Of a DNA stretch of 64,000 bases, positions 10,215 through 19,629 are shown piece by piece. The DNA is from Prochlorococcus marinus str. MIT 0919 (GTDB taxonomy: Bacteria; Cyanobacteriota; Cyanobacteriia; PCC-6307; Cyanobiaceae). Position 1 is the first letter of the stretch. Every line of letters begins with the position of its first letter. Location: NCBI RefSeq assembly GCF_027359375.1, contig NZ_CP114779.1, forward strand, positions 1,364,001 to 1,428,000, written 5' to 3'. The translations under genes and the position numbers were made by a program. The notes under the pieces are model-generated. The model saw nothing but the letters and a program-made list of their open reading frames with translations, did not search any database and was not told where the DNA came from.

Positions 10215-11343
10215 GTGCAAGATTTGTCAGATTTCAAGAGAGATCTCTCTTTGCTTACTAAGCGCCTGAGCAATGCTCAGGACTGTCTTTGACATTCCAG
10301 CATTGAATGCACTGCAGAAAGATTTGGAACAAATAGCTTCTCAGCCTGAGTTTTGGAATGACCAGCAAAAAGCGAAGAAAGAAATGAGGAAGCTTGATGA
10401 TGTGAAAGCGCAATTATCAAAATTAGTTGAATGGAATGGAGTACTAGAGGATGCTCAAGTTTCTTTAGAACTATATGAACTTGATCATGATGATGAGATT
10501 TTGCTTATTGCAACTAAGGGCTTAGCTAAATTAAAAACAGATCTTGATCTTTGGGAATTAGAAAGGCTTTTAAGCGGTCCATATGATATCGAAGGTGCAG
10601 TTTTGTCCATTAATGCTGGAGCAGGAGGAACTGATGCTCAAGATTGGGCTCAAATGCTTCTAAGGATGTATACACGCTGGGCAGAGGACCATGACATGAA
10701 AGTAAGTATTAACGAGCTCTCTGAAGGGGAAGAGGCTGGTATTAAGAGTGTGACCATTGAGATTGAAGGGCGCTATGCATATGGTTATTTACAGCATGAA
10801 AAAGGTACACACAGGTTGGTCAGAATCTCTCCATTTAATGCAAATGGCAAAAGGCAAACAAGTTTTGCAGGTGTAGAGGTAATGCCCAAACTTGAAGATG
10901 AGGTGCAATTAGATATTCCTGAAAAGGATTTAGAAGTAACTACAAGTCGATCTGGGGGGGCAGGAGGACAAAATGTTAATAAAGTAGAAACCGCAGTCCG
11001 TATTCTTCATGTACCCACAGGTTTAGCAGTCCGTTGTACTCAAGAACGCTCTCAATTACAAAATAAAGATAAGGCATTAACTTTGCTCAAGGCAAAGTTA
11101 ATGGTTGTTGCGCAAGAACAACGAGCGTCTGAAATAGCAGATATCCGTGGAGACATTGTTGAAGCAGCATGGGGGAATCAAATTCGTAATTACGTTTTTC
11201 ATCCATATCAGATGGTTAAAGATTTGCGAACAGCTAAAGAGTCCACTGATATAGAGGGAGTCATGAACGGAAATATAGATTCCTTTATTCAGTCACTTTT
11301 ATTACAAGGTATAGAAAAAGCTCAAAATACTTTAGAGAATTAA
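10215..11343 (+). CDS. prfB: Peptide chain release factor 2, made by programmed +1 frameshift
   Basis: Class I release factor for UGA and UAA. Two frames must be joined: GTG at 10215 reads 25 codons ending ...NAQDCL at CTT 10287-10289, then meets TGA at 10290-10292; skipping T10290 resumes at GAC 10291 with DIPALNAL and continues to 11343. The joined protein is 375 aa, normal for RF2, while the second frame alone lacks the N-terminal helix. The peptidyl-tRNA motif GGQ is in [13 protein letters not shown]. The CTTTGAC slip site is the classic autoregulatory one: RF2 shortage favours the shift. The GTG start is inferred from alignment with family N-termini (DLSDFKRDL); no strong ribosome site is visible. 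Confidence 0.94.
10284..10296 (+). promoter_or_regulatory. prfB programmed frameshift site (CTT TGA C)
   Basis: In the upstream frame the order is GAC TGT CTT TGA CAT; in the +1 frame it is CTT then GAC ATT CCA. This is the slippery CUU followed by a weak UGA-C stop known from bacterial RF2 genes. An AGGA lies four bases before the CTT and could act as the internal Shine-Dalgarno stimulator. Both flanking frames have RF2-like protein sequence, so this is not a sequencing error. Confidence 0.93.
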
Positions 11344-11346
11344 TTC

Positions 11347-11526
11347 ATGAATCAAAGATCTTCTACTGAAAAGAAGGCTCCACCTCCAAGCTTTGTTAAG
11401 CTAGCAATGAAGAATATGGTGCGGAAGGGTAGTCAAAGTCTCTGGCACTTGTCTCTTACTGCCTTTGGCTTCCTGATTTTCATTTTAGTGATTGCATCCC
11501 TTGGGAGGCCAACAATCCCTAACTGA
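11347..11526 (+). CDS. Small membrane protein, DUF3285-like (59 aa)
   Basis: A 59-residue protein beginning MNQRSSTEKKAPPPS and ending GRPTIPN, lying 3 bp after the prfB stop. It has a Pro-rich start, a basic stretch KLAMKNMVRKGSQS, and one hydrophobic helix of about 20 residues (roughly 35-54). The pattern PSFVKLAMKNMVRKG...SLGRP matches what I recall of the cyanobacterial DUF3285 family; function is unknown. Tight spacing to prfB and ybeY suggests one operon. It is short and easily missed by gene callers. Confidence 0.85.
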   Translation: MNQRSSTEKKAPPPSFVKLAMKNMVRKGSQSLWHLSLTAFGFLIFILVIASLGRPTIPN

Positions 11527-11534
11527 TTTATAAT

Positions 11535-12104
11535 ATGTATAAACAGAAGAAAATACCTTCAGAAGTTAATTTAGAACTTGCATTTCATGGTTTTAAAGAT
11601 TCTAATAAAATGCAAAGTGATCTTTTAATAGATTCGGAGATTTGGCTGAGTAAGTTAGAATCTTGGATTAAATTTATTCGCATTAATGATCTGACCTTTT
11701 GCCCAAACTTGGTCAAAGAAGTTAATCAATTTAGTATTGGATTACATCTTGTTAATGATGAAGATATGATCAAGATCAATAAACAGTGGCGGCATAAAGA
11801 TGAGGTTACAGATGTAATTTCTTTTCCTACACTTGATAAGAATAGTTTGTTTTCCCCGCAATTACAATGTATTGAGTTGGGCGATATTATTGTTTCTGTA
11901 CAAACAGCAAATAAACAAGCCAATGAGCAGAAACATTCTTTGACAAGAGAATTATGTTGGTTAGTTACTCATGGACTTCTACATTTATTGGGTTGGGATC
12001 ATCCAACAGAGATGAGGCTTGATGAGATGTTGAATTTTCAAGACAAGCTCCTTAAAATCAAGGATACTTCCTCAATTGTTGCTTCAGGAGGCATTTACAA
12101 TTGA
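11535..12104 (+). CDS. ybeY: Endoribonuclease YbeY (rRNA maturation)
   Basis: Zinc-dependent RNase needed for 16S rRNA 3' end maturation and ribosome quality control. The metal site is THGLLHLLGWDH (three His in HxxxHxxxxxH spacing), preceded by WRHKDEVTDVISFP and the ELGDIIVS strand. The 189 aa form has an N-terminal extension of about 40 residues before the conserved fold; an inner ATG (MQSDLLIDSEIW) is an alternative start. It overlaps dgkA by four bases. Confidence 0.93.
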   Translation: MYKQKKIPSEVNLELAFHGFKDSNKMQSDLLIDSEIWLSKLESWIKFIRINDLTFCPNLVKEVNQFSIGLHLVNDEDMIKINKQWRHKDEVTDVISFPTLDKNSLFSPQLQCIELGDIIVSVQTANKQANEQKHSLTRELCWLVTHGLLHLLGWDHPTEMRLDEMLNFQDKLLKIKDTSSIVASGGIYN

Positions 12105-12562
12105 CGAATCCCAGTAATGAAGATTTGGCAAGGGAAAAGGTCACAGAGTTGACTAGTCATGCCAAAAGACCCTTGAGAAGAGATTCGTGGCTCATAGCGA
12201 AAGATTTGCCTGCTAGTTTTCAATATGCCGCTCAAGGTATTAAGTATGGTTTTTCGAGTGAACGTAATTTTCGAATACATGTTGCTATTGCATGTATTGT
12301 TAGCTTCTTAAGCATTTGGCTTGAATTACCTGTTTATAATCTTGCGATACTTGTACTTACCATTGCATCTGTTTTAGTTTTAGAGCTACTAAATACGGCT
12401 ATAGAAGCAGTGGTTGATCTTTCTATTGGTAGACGCTTTCATCCTTTAGCACGTATTGCAAAAGATTGTTCAGCTGCTGCTGTGCTCATTGCCTCCATTA
12501 GCTCAGTGCTTGTTGCTGTTCTTTTAATACTTCCTAAACTTTTAGATCGTTTAAATTTCTGA
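12101..12562 (+). CDS. dgkA: Diacylglycerol/undecaprenol kinase DgkA
   Basis: Small integral membrane lipid kinase (153 aa). The conserved glutamate helix VLELLNTAIEAVVDL and the RNFRIHVA segment identify the family; three hydrophobic helices are seen. Gram-positive and many cyanobacterial members phosphorylate undecaprenol rather than diacylglycerol, so the substrate is open. The start is TTG at 12101, which overlaps the ybeY stop as TTGA; an AGGAGG site lies about nine bases upstream inside ybeY, which makes this start convincing. The N-terminal 40 residues are soluble and lineage-specific. Confidence 0.92.
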   Translation: MTNPSNEDLAREKVTELTSHAKRPLRRDSWLIAKDLPASFQYAAQGIKYGFSSERNFRIHVAIACIVSFLSIWLELPVYNLAILVLTIASVLVLELLNTAIEAVVDLSIGRRFHPLARIAKDCSAAAVLIASISSVLVAVLLILPKLLDRLNF

Positions 12563-12572
12563 GGTTTTATAA

Positions 12573-13184
12573 ATGCTTTTAGTTATTGACAATTATGATA
12601 GCTTTACTTTCAATCTTGTTCAGTATTTAGGCGAGTTAGCTTTAGATCATCCAATAGCACAAAATATTCGAGTAGAACGTAATGATGCGCTAACTATTTC
12701 TCAAGTTAAAAGTATAAATCCAGCAGCTATCCTTTTATCACCAGGTCCTGGTGACCCTAATCAATCAGGTGTTTGCTTAGAAATTCTTAGAGAAATTGCT
12801 TCTCAAGTACCTATCCTTGGGGTTTGCTTAGGTCATCAAGCGATTGCACAGGTTTTTGGAGGTGAAATTATTCAAGCCAAAGAGCTTATGCATGGAAAGA
12901 CATCTAAAGTTTTTCATAATGGTGAAGGAGTATTTTTAAAAATGCCTAATCCTTTTGTTGCAACTAGGTATCACAGCTTGATAGCCAATCAAAAAAATCT
13001 ACCTGATTGCCTGGAGGTCACAGCATGGCTAAAAGATGGGACAATTATGGGGATTCGTCACAGGAATTACCCTTGCCTTCACGGAGTTCAATTTCATCCG
13101 GAAAGTGTCCTCACTGACTCTGGTCATTTATTACTTAGCAATTTTTTAGCTTCAGCAGAATCAATAAGAAATCATGATTTTTAA
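12573..13184 (+). CDS. trpG: Glutamine amidotransferase subunit of anthranilate/ADC synthase (TrpG/PabA)
   Basis: Class I glutamine amidotransferase (203 aa) supplying ammonia from glutamine to chorismate. Visible are the opening LLVIDNYDSFTFNLVQYL, LLSPGPGDPNQSG, the nucleophile Cys in LGVCLGHQAIAQVFGG, and the catalytic HGVQFHPESV. In cyanobacteria one such subunit can serve both tryptophan (trpG) and folate (pabA) synthesis; the neighbours do not discriminate. It overlaps the next gene by 11 bp. Confidence 0.93.
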   Translation: MLLVIDNYDSFTFNLVQYLGELALDHPIAQNIRVERNDALTISQVKSINPAAILLSPGPGDPNQSGVCLEILREIASQVPILGVCLGHQAIAQVFGGEIIQAKELMHGKTSKVFHNGEGVFLKMPNPFVATRYHSLIANQKNLPDCLEVTAWLKDGTIMGIRHRNYPCLHGVQFHPESVLTDSGHLLLSNFLASAESIRNHDF

Positions 13185-13914
13185 TCACTTTCTCTCAGGA
13201 TCAATATTTAAGAAGACTTTTCTTGGGATTGTTCTCACTTTTACAGCGATTGCACCGGTTAAAGCGGATCGTATTCGTATTACTAGTTATGGTCATAGCG
13301 CTCTCTTAATTAAAGGAGGTGGCTATTCAGTTTTGTTAAACCCTTTTAAGACAGTTGGTTGCGCTGAGGGATTGAAGAAACTAAATAACTTGCAAGCAGA
13401 CGTAGTGCTTGCAAGTTCAGAATTGGCTGATGAAGGGAATAGAAATGTGAAAGGAATTTTCTTTTCCGAACCAGGGTCCTATAGAGTTCGTGATTTAAAA
13501 ATAGAAGGAGTTCAAGCCCCTCATGACCGCTTTGGAGGCAGGAGGTATGGCTTTACTACTGCCTGGCAATGGGTTCAAGATGGAACTAATTTCATACACC
13601 TTGGTGGGAGTGTGACTCCACTAAAACTGCAGCAAAAATTACTTTTTGGGAGACCAGATGTTTTAGTAATCGCAGTTGGTGGAGGCTCTAAGGTTTATTC
13701 CGGCAAAGAGGCTGCAGCAGTAGTTCAGTATCTGAAGCCTAAGATTGTGATACCTGTGCAATATGCAAGAGGCAAAAACCTAAAAAATTGTGATTTAACG
13801 GGGATTGAGCCGTTTTTAAATGCTCTTAAGGATGTTCAAGTTAAAGAGGTTGGAAGAAGCTTTACTCTGAAAAGCAAGATACCTGATTCACTAACAGTTC
13901 ATTTAATGCCTTAA
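13174..13914 (+). CDS. Metallo-beta-lactamase-fold protein with signal peptide
   Basis: 246 aa. The N-terminus (FKKTFLGIVLTFTAIAPVKA) looks like a signal peptide with a cleavage site after PVKA, so the product is probably periplasmic or lumenal. The rest resembles the UlaG/YtkL-like branch of the metallo-beta-lactamase fold: ITSYGHSALLIKGGGYSVLLNPF, a central APHDRFGGRRYGFTT and late VIAVGGGSKVYSGKEA and IVIPVQYARG. The usual HxHxDH zinc motif is absent, so hydrolase activity is doubtful. Translationally linked to trpG by an 11 bp overlap; its stop overlaps that of convergent hisC. Confidence 0.8.
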   Translation: MIFNHFLSGSIFKKTFLGIVLTFTAIAPVKADRIRITSYGHSALLIKGGGYSVLLNPFKTVGCAEGLKKLNNLQADVVLASSELADEGNRNVKGIFFSEPGSYRVRDLKIEGVQAPHDRFGGRRYGFTTAWQWVQDGTNFIHLGGSVTPLKLQQKLLFGRPDVLVIAVGGGSKVYSGKEAAAVVQYLKPKIVIPVQYARGKNLKNCDLTGIEPFLNALKDVQVKEVGRSFTLKSKIPDSLTVHLMP

Positions 13915-15026
13915 CGACTATCACTATTTAAAAAGGTCTCCCAGAATTGTTTCATTTGATCTGTTGTGCCAATACTTACTCTTAAGGATCCATCCAGGAG
14001 CTGCTTCCCCTGCATACTTCTTACCAATATTTTTTCATCTCTTAGAGATGATACTACTTTGGCTGCATTTGATTTTGGCCAGATCAAAAAGTAATTACCA
14101 CTCTTAATATGATGCCTATAATTATGAGACGTTAATTGGTCTTTTATCCACACTCGTGCTTTTAATACTTCTTTGACATAGTTGTCAATATACTTTTGGT
14201 CATTTAATGCCGCAAAGGCTGCTGCCACAGCAAAGCTATTGATATCATAAGGACCTGTTACACGGAGGATATAATCTATAATTTCTTGCTTGCCAATAGC
14301 GAAACCTATTCGCAAGCCTGCCAAACCGGAAGTTTTAGATAATGATCGCAGTACAACAATGTTTGGAGATGTCTCAAAATTAACTAGTGGTAAAACACTG
14401 TCTCCTAAGAAAGCTGCATAAAGTTCATCAATAACTATTAATGTTTGAGGAGAAGCCTTTGCAAGGTCAAGTATTTGTTTCGCAGGTAGTATGGTCCCTG
14501 TAGGGTTATTGGGATTGCATATCATCATTATTTTAGGTTTTAATTCAACTAGTGATTGGTAAATTGCATTAAAAGGAAATTGAAACTCTAGACCTTCGTA
14601 TGGAAATTCAAGAATTTTCATACCTTGCATAGATGCACAAGGCTTGTAGTAACCAAAAGTAGGTGTTGTTGTTATACATTGACTCCTTGTATCCCCATAA
14701 GCATGAAATATGGCGTGAATTGCTGCATCAACACCATTAAATAATCCAATTTGTTGAGGGATGATTGGTTTGCAAAACTCTGAAGAGTTTATGTTATTAA
14801 CTACAGCTTTTTGTAGACCATTGTATTCGGGGTAAACGGCTATTTCTTCAGAAGTCAATTTGTGAATTGCTTCTATTACTTTCGGACTTGGACCAATTGT
14901 ATTTTCATTGAAATCAAGTCTGAGCATACCTCTACGACCCTCTAGTGGCGCAGAGTAAGGCTCCATATTGACTATCTCGGGACGAGGCTTAGGTAATTTA
15001 AAAAAAGTGGATTCAAATAATTTCAT
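13911..15026 (-). CDS. hisC: Histidinol-phosphate aminotransferase-like (HisC)
   Basis: Fold-type I PLP aminotransferase of 371 aa. Motifs: LDFNENTIGPSPKV at the start, CNPNNPTGT (PLP phosphate/aspartate region), VIDELYAAF, and the PLP lysine in LRSLSKTSGLAGLRIGF. It probably converts histidinol phosphate/imidazole acetol phosphate in histidine synthesis; some relatives act on aromatic amino acids. A second, more distant paralogue lies at 29064-30164. It begins at the base where argS ends, so it is the last gene of mnmE-nadC-argS-hisC. Confidence 0.86.
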   Translation of the reverse strand: MKLFESTFFKLPKPRPEIVNMEPYSAPLEGRRGMLRLDFNENTIGPSPKVIEAIHKLTSEEIAVYPEYNGLQKAVVNNINSSEFCKPIIPQQIGLFNGVDAAIHAIFHAYGDTRSQCITTTPTFGYYKPCASMQGMKILEFPYEGLEFQFPFNAIYQSLVELKPKIMMICNPNNPTGTILPAKQILDLAKASPQTLIVIDELYAAFLGDSVLPLVNFETSPNIVVLRSLSKTSGLAGLRIGFAIGKQEIIDYILRVTGPYDINSFAVAAAFAALNDQKYIDNYVKEVLKARVWIKDQLTSHNYRHHIKSGNYFLIWPKSNAAKVVSSLRDEKILVRSMQGKQLLDGSLRVSIGTTDQMKQFWETFLNSDSR

Positions 15027-16837
15027 TACATTCTTTCTAAACTTGGTATTCCTAAAAGGCTTAAACCTAGCTTGAGAGTATCAGCTGTAAGCCTACATAG
15101 CATTAAACGAGAAGACCTTGATGGCTCTTTAGCTTTTAATACAGGAATTTGATCATAAAATCTATTAAAAACCTGACTTAATTCAAAAAGATAGTTACAT
15201 AGACGATTAGGGAGTAAGTCTTTTTCGAAATCTAGAATTACCTCGTCAAACTTTAATAGCTCTCGTATTAAACTCCATTCTTGGGGCTCATGGAACACAA
15301 GCTTTCCTTCTAAGTTATTAAAACTTCCTCCTTTGCGATTAATTCCTCTTATACGTACGCAAGCATATAACAAATAAGGTGCGGTATTCCCTTGCAAAGC
15401 AAGCATTCTGTCAAAATTAAATTGGTAATTAGTGATTCTATTTTGACTTAGATCTGCATATTTCACAGCAGCTATGCCAATGGTTCTTGAAACTTTTTCA
15501 ATGAATTCCTCACTTTCATGACGACCTTCTTCTCTAAGACGTCTTTCTAAATCACCTTTAGCTCGTTTAACTGCTTCATCTAAAAGGTCTTTTAGACGTA
15601 CAGTTGTACCAGAACGTGTTTTTAATTTCTTACCATCTTCACCTTGCACTAAACCAAAAGGAACATGTTCAACACGACAATGTTTAGGGAGCCAATTAGC
15701 ACGACGTGCAACTTGAAAAACACCGGAAAAATGATTTGATTGGCCTGCATCAGTCACATAAATTATTCGACCTGCTCCATCTCCTTTTGGCAACTCTTTT
15801 AGTCTATATCTAATTGCAGCAAGATCAGTTGTGGCATAGTTGAACCCCCCATCGCTTTTTCGCACAATTATTGGTAAAGGTTTACCTCCTTTCCCAGTTA
15901 TTCCCTCCAGAAAAACGCATTCTGCACCATTATCAGTCACTAACAAATTTTCTTTTCTTAGATCCTCAACAACATCTTTTAGATAGGAATTATAAAAAGA
16001 TTCTCCTCGTTCAGTAAGAGAAACATCAAGCCTATCATAGATTTTTTGAAATTCATTACGTGATTGACTACATAGTAGTTGCCAAGCAAGCAAACTCTTT
16101 TGATCTCCGCTTTGTAATTTAACTACTTCTTCTCGAGATGATAATTGAAAGTCTTTGTCTTCATCAAAACGTTCTTTTGCTTTTTTATAAAATACTACCA
16201 AGTCTCCAAGATCAATAGTATTAGCTTTTTCTAATGCTTCGGGTGCTACCAGTTTTAGATATGTAATTAACATTCCGAATTGAGTACCCCAATCACCAAC
16301 ATGGTTAAGACGAAGGACAGAGTACCCTCTGAATTCCAAAATACGAGCAATACAGTCACCTATAATTGTTGATCTTAAATGACCAACATGCATCTCCTTA
16401 GCAATGTTGGGACTTGAGAAATCAACTACTACAGGCTTTGGCTTTTCTGCACCATCTTGTGCATTTACCAGTGGGATACCAAGACGACTATCTTTGAGTC
16501 GTGATCTAATTTCAGACTCAAGACAGTTATTGGTAAGGGTTAAATTTATAAAGCCTGGACCAGCGATTTTGGGGGCGATACATATTTTTTTGAAATCATC
16601 GTCTTTTTCTAATTGTTTTATAATTGCTTCCGCAATTTCTCTTGGTGATTGTTTTATTATTTTTGCTAGTGGTAAAGCACCATTGATTTGAAAGTCACCA
16701 AACTCTGGTTTTGATGCTGGAACTAATTGAGGGTTGAAGTACTCCCCTTTCCTCTGAGCATCAGTTGTTAATACAGGAAAGGCAAGCGTAACTGCAGTTG
16801 TAATTTGGCTTTCTAGAGTTCTGTAAATACTATTCAT
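15026..16837 (-). CDS. argS: Arginyl-tRNA synthetase
   Basis: Class I aminoacyl-tRNA synthetase, 603 aa, charging tRNA-Arg. The HIGH motif is HVGHLRST (from residue 150) after [15 protein letters not shown]; the KMSKS-like loop is the reduced GKKLKTRSG form common in ArgRS. The N-terminal add-1 domain and C-terminal DALR anticodon-binding domain are present; the end [11 protein letters not shown] is as expected. Single-base overlaps with both hisC and nadC show a tightly linked operon. Confidence 0.97.
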   Translation of the reverse strand: MNSIYRTLESQITTAVTLAFPVLTTDAQRKGEYFNPQLVPASKPEFGDFQINGALPLAKIIKQSPREIAEAIIKQLEKDDDFKKICIAPKIAGPGFINLTLTNNCLESEIRSRLKDSRLGIPLVNAQDGAEKPKPVVVDFSSPNIAKEMHVGHLRSTIIGDCIARILEFRGYSVLRLNHVGDWGTQFGMLITYLKLVAPEALEKANTIDLGDLVVFYKKAKERFDEDKDFQLSSREEVVKLQSGDQKSLLAWQLLCSQSRNEFQKIYDRLDVSLTERGESFYNSYLKDVVEDLRKENLLVTDNGAECVFLEGITGKGGKPLPIIVRKSDGGFNYATTDLAAIRYRLKELPKGDGAGRIIYVTDAGQSNHFSGVFQVARRANWLPKHCRVEHVPFGLVQGEDGKKLKTRSGTTVRLKDLLDEAVKRAKGDLERRLREEGRHESEEFIEKVSRTIGIAAVKYADLSQNRITNYQFNFDRMLALQGNTAPYLLYACVRIRGINRKGGSFNNLEGKLVFHEPQEWSLIRELLKFDEVILDFEKDLLPNRLCNYLFELSQVFNRFYDQIPVLKAKEPSRSSRLMLCRLTADTLKLGLSLLGIPSLERM

Positions 16838-17727
16838 TATTGATTTAATGTTTGATCATCGAAACGCATACTGAAATCAATCCAAGTGCTTTTTGTAATA
16901 GGTGCACTGCAAGATATTAGGTCAATACCTGTTAGAGCATAATCTTTTATTTTAGATGGGTTGATTCCTGAAGCTTCAATAATTATCTGTGAAGGTCTTA
17001 CGTTAGTTAGGTCTTTAGATAATTTTCTCAAGCGCGGCACTAGATGATTTAAATCTTCAGGCGACATTTCATCTATCAATATTCCATCAGCACCCTCTAT
17101 AATTGATTCTTCAGCTTGCTGGGCAGTCTCAACTTCAACGATAATTTTTGCTGTCCATGGGATTTGACTTCTGAGAGCTTTAATTGAATTGCCTATACCA
17201 TTGCTCCATGCAATGTGATTTTCTTTGAGCATTGCTGCATCATCTAGCCCCATGCGGTGATTTACACCGCCACCGCATCTTATGGCATATTTCTCTAAGA
17301 CACGCAGTCCAGGAGTGGTTTTTCTAGTGTCAGCAAGTCGCACGCCGGTCCCTTTGAGTTCGCTGGCGAGTTTTGCTGTTGCTGTTGCAATTCCTGAAAG
17401 ATGCATAGCAATGTTTAATGCTGTTCGCTCACCAGCTAATAGTACAGATGCTGGCCCAGTAATATCTAAAATTTTTTGACCATTTTGAAATTGTTCGCCT
17501 TCTGATATGAGTAATTGAACTTCTACTTCCGTATTGAGCCGCTCAAATATTTTTCTGACTAAAGGCCCACTACAAAAAACACCACTTTGCTTTGCTATCC
17601 ATTTGGCGGTAACAATCTTTTCATTAATGGCCACCAGTGTTAGATCACCCCTCCCAAGATCTTCCTTTAGCCAATGATCTATTAGATGATGAATAGCAGG
17701 TGTTTCCAAATGCACTTTATTTACCAA
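16837..17727 (-). CDS. nadC: Nicotinate-nucleotide pyrophosphorylase (quinolinate phosphoribosyltransferase)
   Basis: Makes nicotinate mononucleotide from quinolinate and PRPP in de novo NAD synthesis (296 aa). Family blocks: [46 protein letters not shown] and [20 protein letters not shown]. The barrel continues with [14 protein letters not shown] and [12 protein letters not shown]. It overlaps mnmE by 11 bp upstream and argS by one base downstream. Confidence 0.97.
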   Translation of the reverse strand: MVNKVHLETPAIHHLIDHWLKEDLGRGDLTLVAINEKIVTAKWIAKQSGVFCSGPLVRKIFERLNTEVEVQLLISEGEQFQNGQKILDITGPASVLLAGERTALNIAMHLSGIATATAKLASELKGTGVRLADTRKTTPGLRVLEKYAIRCGGGVNHRMGLDDAAMLKENHIAWSNGIGNSIKALRSQIPWTAKIIVEVETAQQAEESIIEGADGILIDEMSPEDLNHLVPRLRKLSKDLTNVRPSQIIIEASGINPSKIKDYALTGIDLISCSAPITKSTWIDFSMRFDDQTLNQ

Positions 17728-19078
17728 TACAAAATCTTGAGAAGATTTTATCTAGTAACGCCTCTGATAGTTCATGTCCTGTTAGTTCTCCTAACCTTTG
17801 GATTGCCTCACGTAAGTCAATAGTCCAAAAATCCCATGGCAAGTCTTGATTTGCAACTTCTAGAGTCTTATTGAGGCAGTTAGCTGTGGATGTGACTAGA
17901 TCTAATTGCCTTTCATTTAATGCAATTTCAATATCATGAGTTTTGTTGACTCCGCAAAGTGATAATAAAGATTGAATTAAATCATTTTTTCCTTTGCCAG
18001 TTAAAGCACTAAAAATTATATCTGGATTGATTATCTCAGATGTAACCGAGATATCGGCTTTATTGCCTACGATAAGTTTTGGGATATGTTCAGGAATTTG
18101 ATTAGACAATTCTTCTGATTCTTTGCTCCAGCCAACGCTTAAGTCAAAAACCAATATAACTATATCAGAGGTGAGTAAAGCTTTTTGACTTCTTTCAATA
18201 CCGACTATCTCTATTTCGTCGTTTGTATTGCGTATGCCTGCTGTATCTACGAGTGTAATAGGAATACCATCTAAAATAATCTCACTCTCTAAGAGATCTC
18301 GTGTTGTGCCAGGAATAGAGGTTACGATTGCTTTTTCTTGCTTACTCAGCAGATTTAAGATAGAACTTTTTCCAACATTCGGTAATCCAATTAAGGTAAC
18401 TTTTAAACCATTGCGGAAATAACAACCTTGCCTAGCATCTCTTATTAGTTTTTGTAATGCATCTTTTATTTGGACAATGTTAGCTATTACTTCTTCTTTG
18501 TTCAGAGGAGGCAGGTCTTCTTCGAAATCAATGCGTGCTTCGATTTCACTTAATTGATCTAATAGCTTTTCTCTGTACAAATTGATTTCTTTATTTAAAT
18601 GACCATTGAGCCCTGCAAGGGCAAGATCAGCCGCTTTTTGACTCTTAGCACTGATGAGATCATCAATTGCTTCAGCTTGTGTTAAATCGAGACGACCATT
18701 TAACACAGCCCTTTGACTAAACTCTCCAGGGAAAGCTCTTCTGACATTTGGCTGAGAAAGGATTTGTTCCATAATTCTGTGAACTGAAATCAATCCGCCA
18801 TGACAATGAATCTCTACAACATCTTCTCTAGTAAAGCTTCTAGGGGACTCCATAATCAATATTAGAACCTCATCAATTTGCTTCTTAGTTACTTGATCGA
18901 TTACATGACCATAGACAACGCGATGGCTGCTCCAGACTTGGTTGCCTGGTATATAAACTATTTGTTTGCAAATTTTCTGGGAGAATTTTCCAGAGATTCG
19001 AATAACAGCAATTCCTCCTTCTCCTGGAGATACAGCAGATGCAATTGCTGCGATAGTATCTTCAGTTGGTAAACACAT
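17717..19078 (-). CDS. mnmE: tRNA modification GTPase MnmE (TrmE)
   Basis: Acts with MnmG to form the 5-carboxymethylaminomethyl group on U34 of certain tRNAs. N-terminal folate-binding domain (DTIAAIASAVSPGEGGIAVIRISG), helical domain, and embedded G domain with GLPNVGKSS (G1), TTRDL (G2), DTAGIR (G3) and NKAD (G4); the C-terminus FSRFCIGK holds the catalytic-type CxGK. Two ATGs lie six bases apart; the inner one (MCLPTED, 453 aa) has an AGG eight bases upstream, while for the outer one it is only two bases away, so I chose the inner. Confidence 0.96.
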   Translation of the reverse strand: MCLPTEDTIAAIASAVSPGEGGIAVIRISGKFSQKICKQIVYIPGNQVWSSHRVVYGHVIDQVTKKQIDEVLILIMESPRSFTREDVVEIHCHGGLISVHRIMEQILSQPNVRRAFPGEFSQRAVLNGRLDLTQAEAIDDLISAKSQKAADLALAGLNGHLNKEINLYREKLLDQLSEIEARIDFEEDLPPLNKEEVIANIVQIKDALQKLIRDARQGCYFRNGLKVTLIGLPNVGKSSILNLLSKQEKAIVTSIPGTTRDLLESEIILDGIPITLVDTAGIRNTNDEIEIVGIERSQKALLTSDIVILVFDLSVGWSKESEELSNQIPEHIPKLIVGNKADISVTSEIINPDIIFSALTGKGKNDLIQSLLSLCGVNKTHDIEIALNERQLDLVTSTANCLNKTLEVANQDLPWDFWTIDLREAIQRLGELTGHELSEALLDKIFSRFCIGK

Positions 19079-19152
19079 GATCATTGCCTAAAAATTACGT
19101 ACGTTTTTACGATTAAATCCTTGTTCTTGTTTAGCATCACCTTGGTCATATC

Positions 19153-19620
19153 ATGAGCAGTATTTTTTTGAATATTCTGCAGAAATTCCGAGATCTTATT
19201 GTTTGGTTTTGGAAGCAAGAAGGGACGCCTGCTAAGCGGGCACGTGGCTTGGCAGTTGGTGTATTTAGTGGGTGCTTTCCATTCTTTGGACTTCAAACAC
19301 TGATTGGTATTTTTTTGGCAACTATTTTTAGAGCAAATCATTTGCTTGCAATAGCAGGAACTTGGATTAGTAATCCGTTTACTTATTTTCCCCTTTATTG
19401 GCTCAATTATAGAGTTGGTGAAGTCTTTGTTGGGGAAGGTAATCATTTAAAGGCCTTCCATCACTTAACAAGAAAAGAATTGTGGGATCAAGGATTAATT
19501 TTTAGTAGTAGAATCTTACTTGGATCATCAATAGTTGGTTTAATAACTGGCATTATTTCAGGATTAACTTTCTATGCAGTACTGAAATTCTTTTTAAAAA
19601 AACGTAAGCCACTTTTTTGA
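19153..19620 (+). CDS. DUF2062 membrane protein
   Basis: 155 aa protein of the DUF2062 type: a short soluble start with basic residues (GTPAKRARGLAVGVFSGCFPFFG), then a membrane region with GTWISNPFTYFPLYWLNYRVG, and a final helix ending in KKRKPLF. The motif of a Pro-rich, aromatic re-entrant stretch (NPFTYFPLY) is typical of the family. Function is unknown. It is divergent from mnmE and convergent with rsh, so there is no operon to guide a role. Confidence 0.83.
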   Translation: MSSIFLNILQKFRDLIVWFWKQEGTPAKRARGLAVGVFSGCFPFFGLQTLIGIFLATIFRANHLLAIAGTWISNPFTYFPLYWLNYRVGEVFVGEGNHLKAFHHLTRKELWDQGLIFSSRILLGSSIVGLITGIISGLTFYAVLKFFLKKRKPLF

Positions 19621-19629
19621 AAGAGCAGT

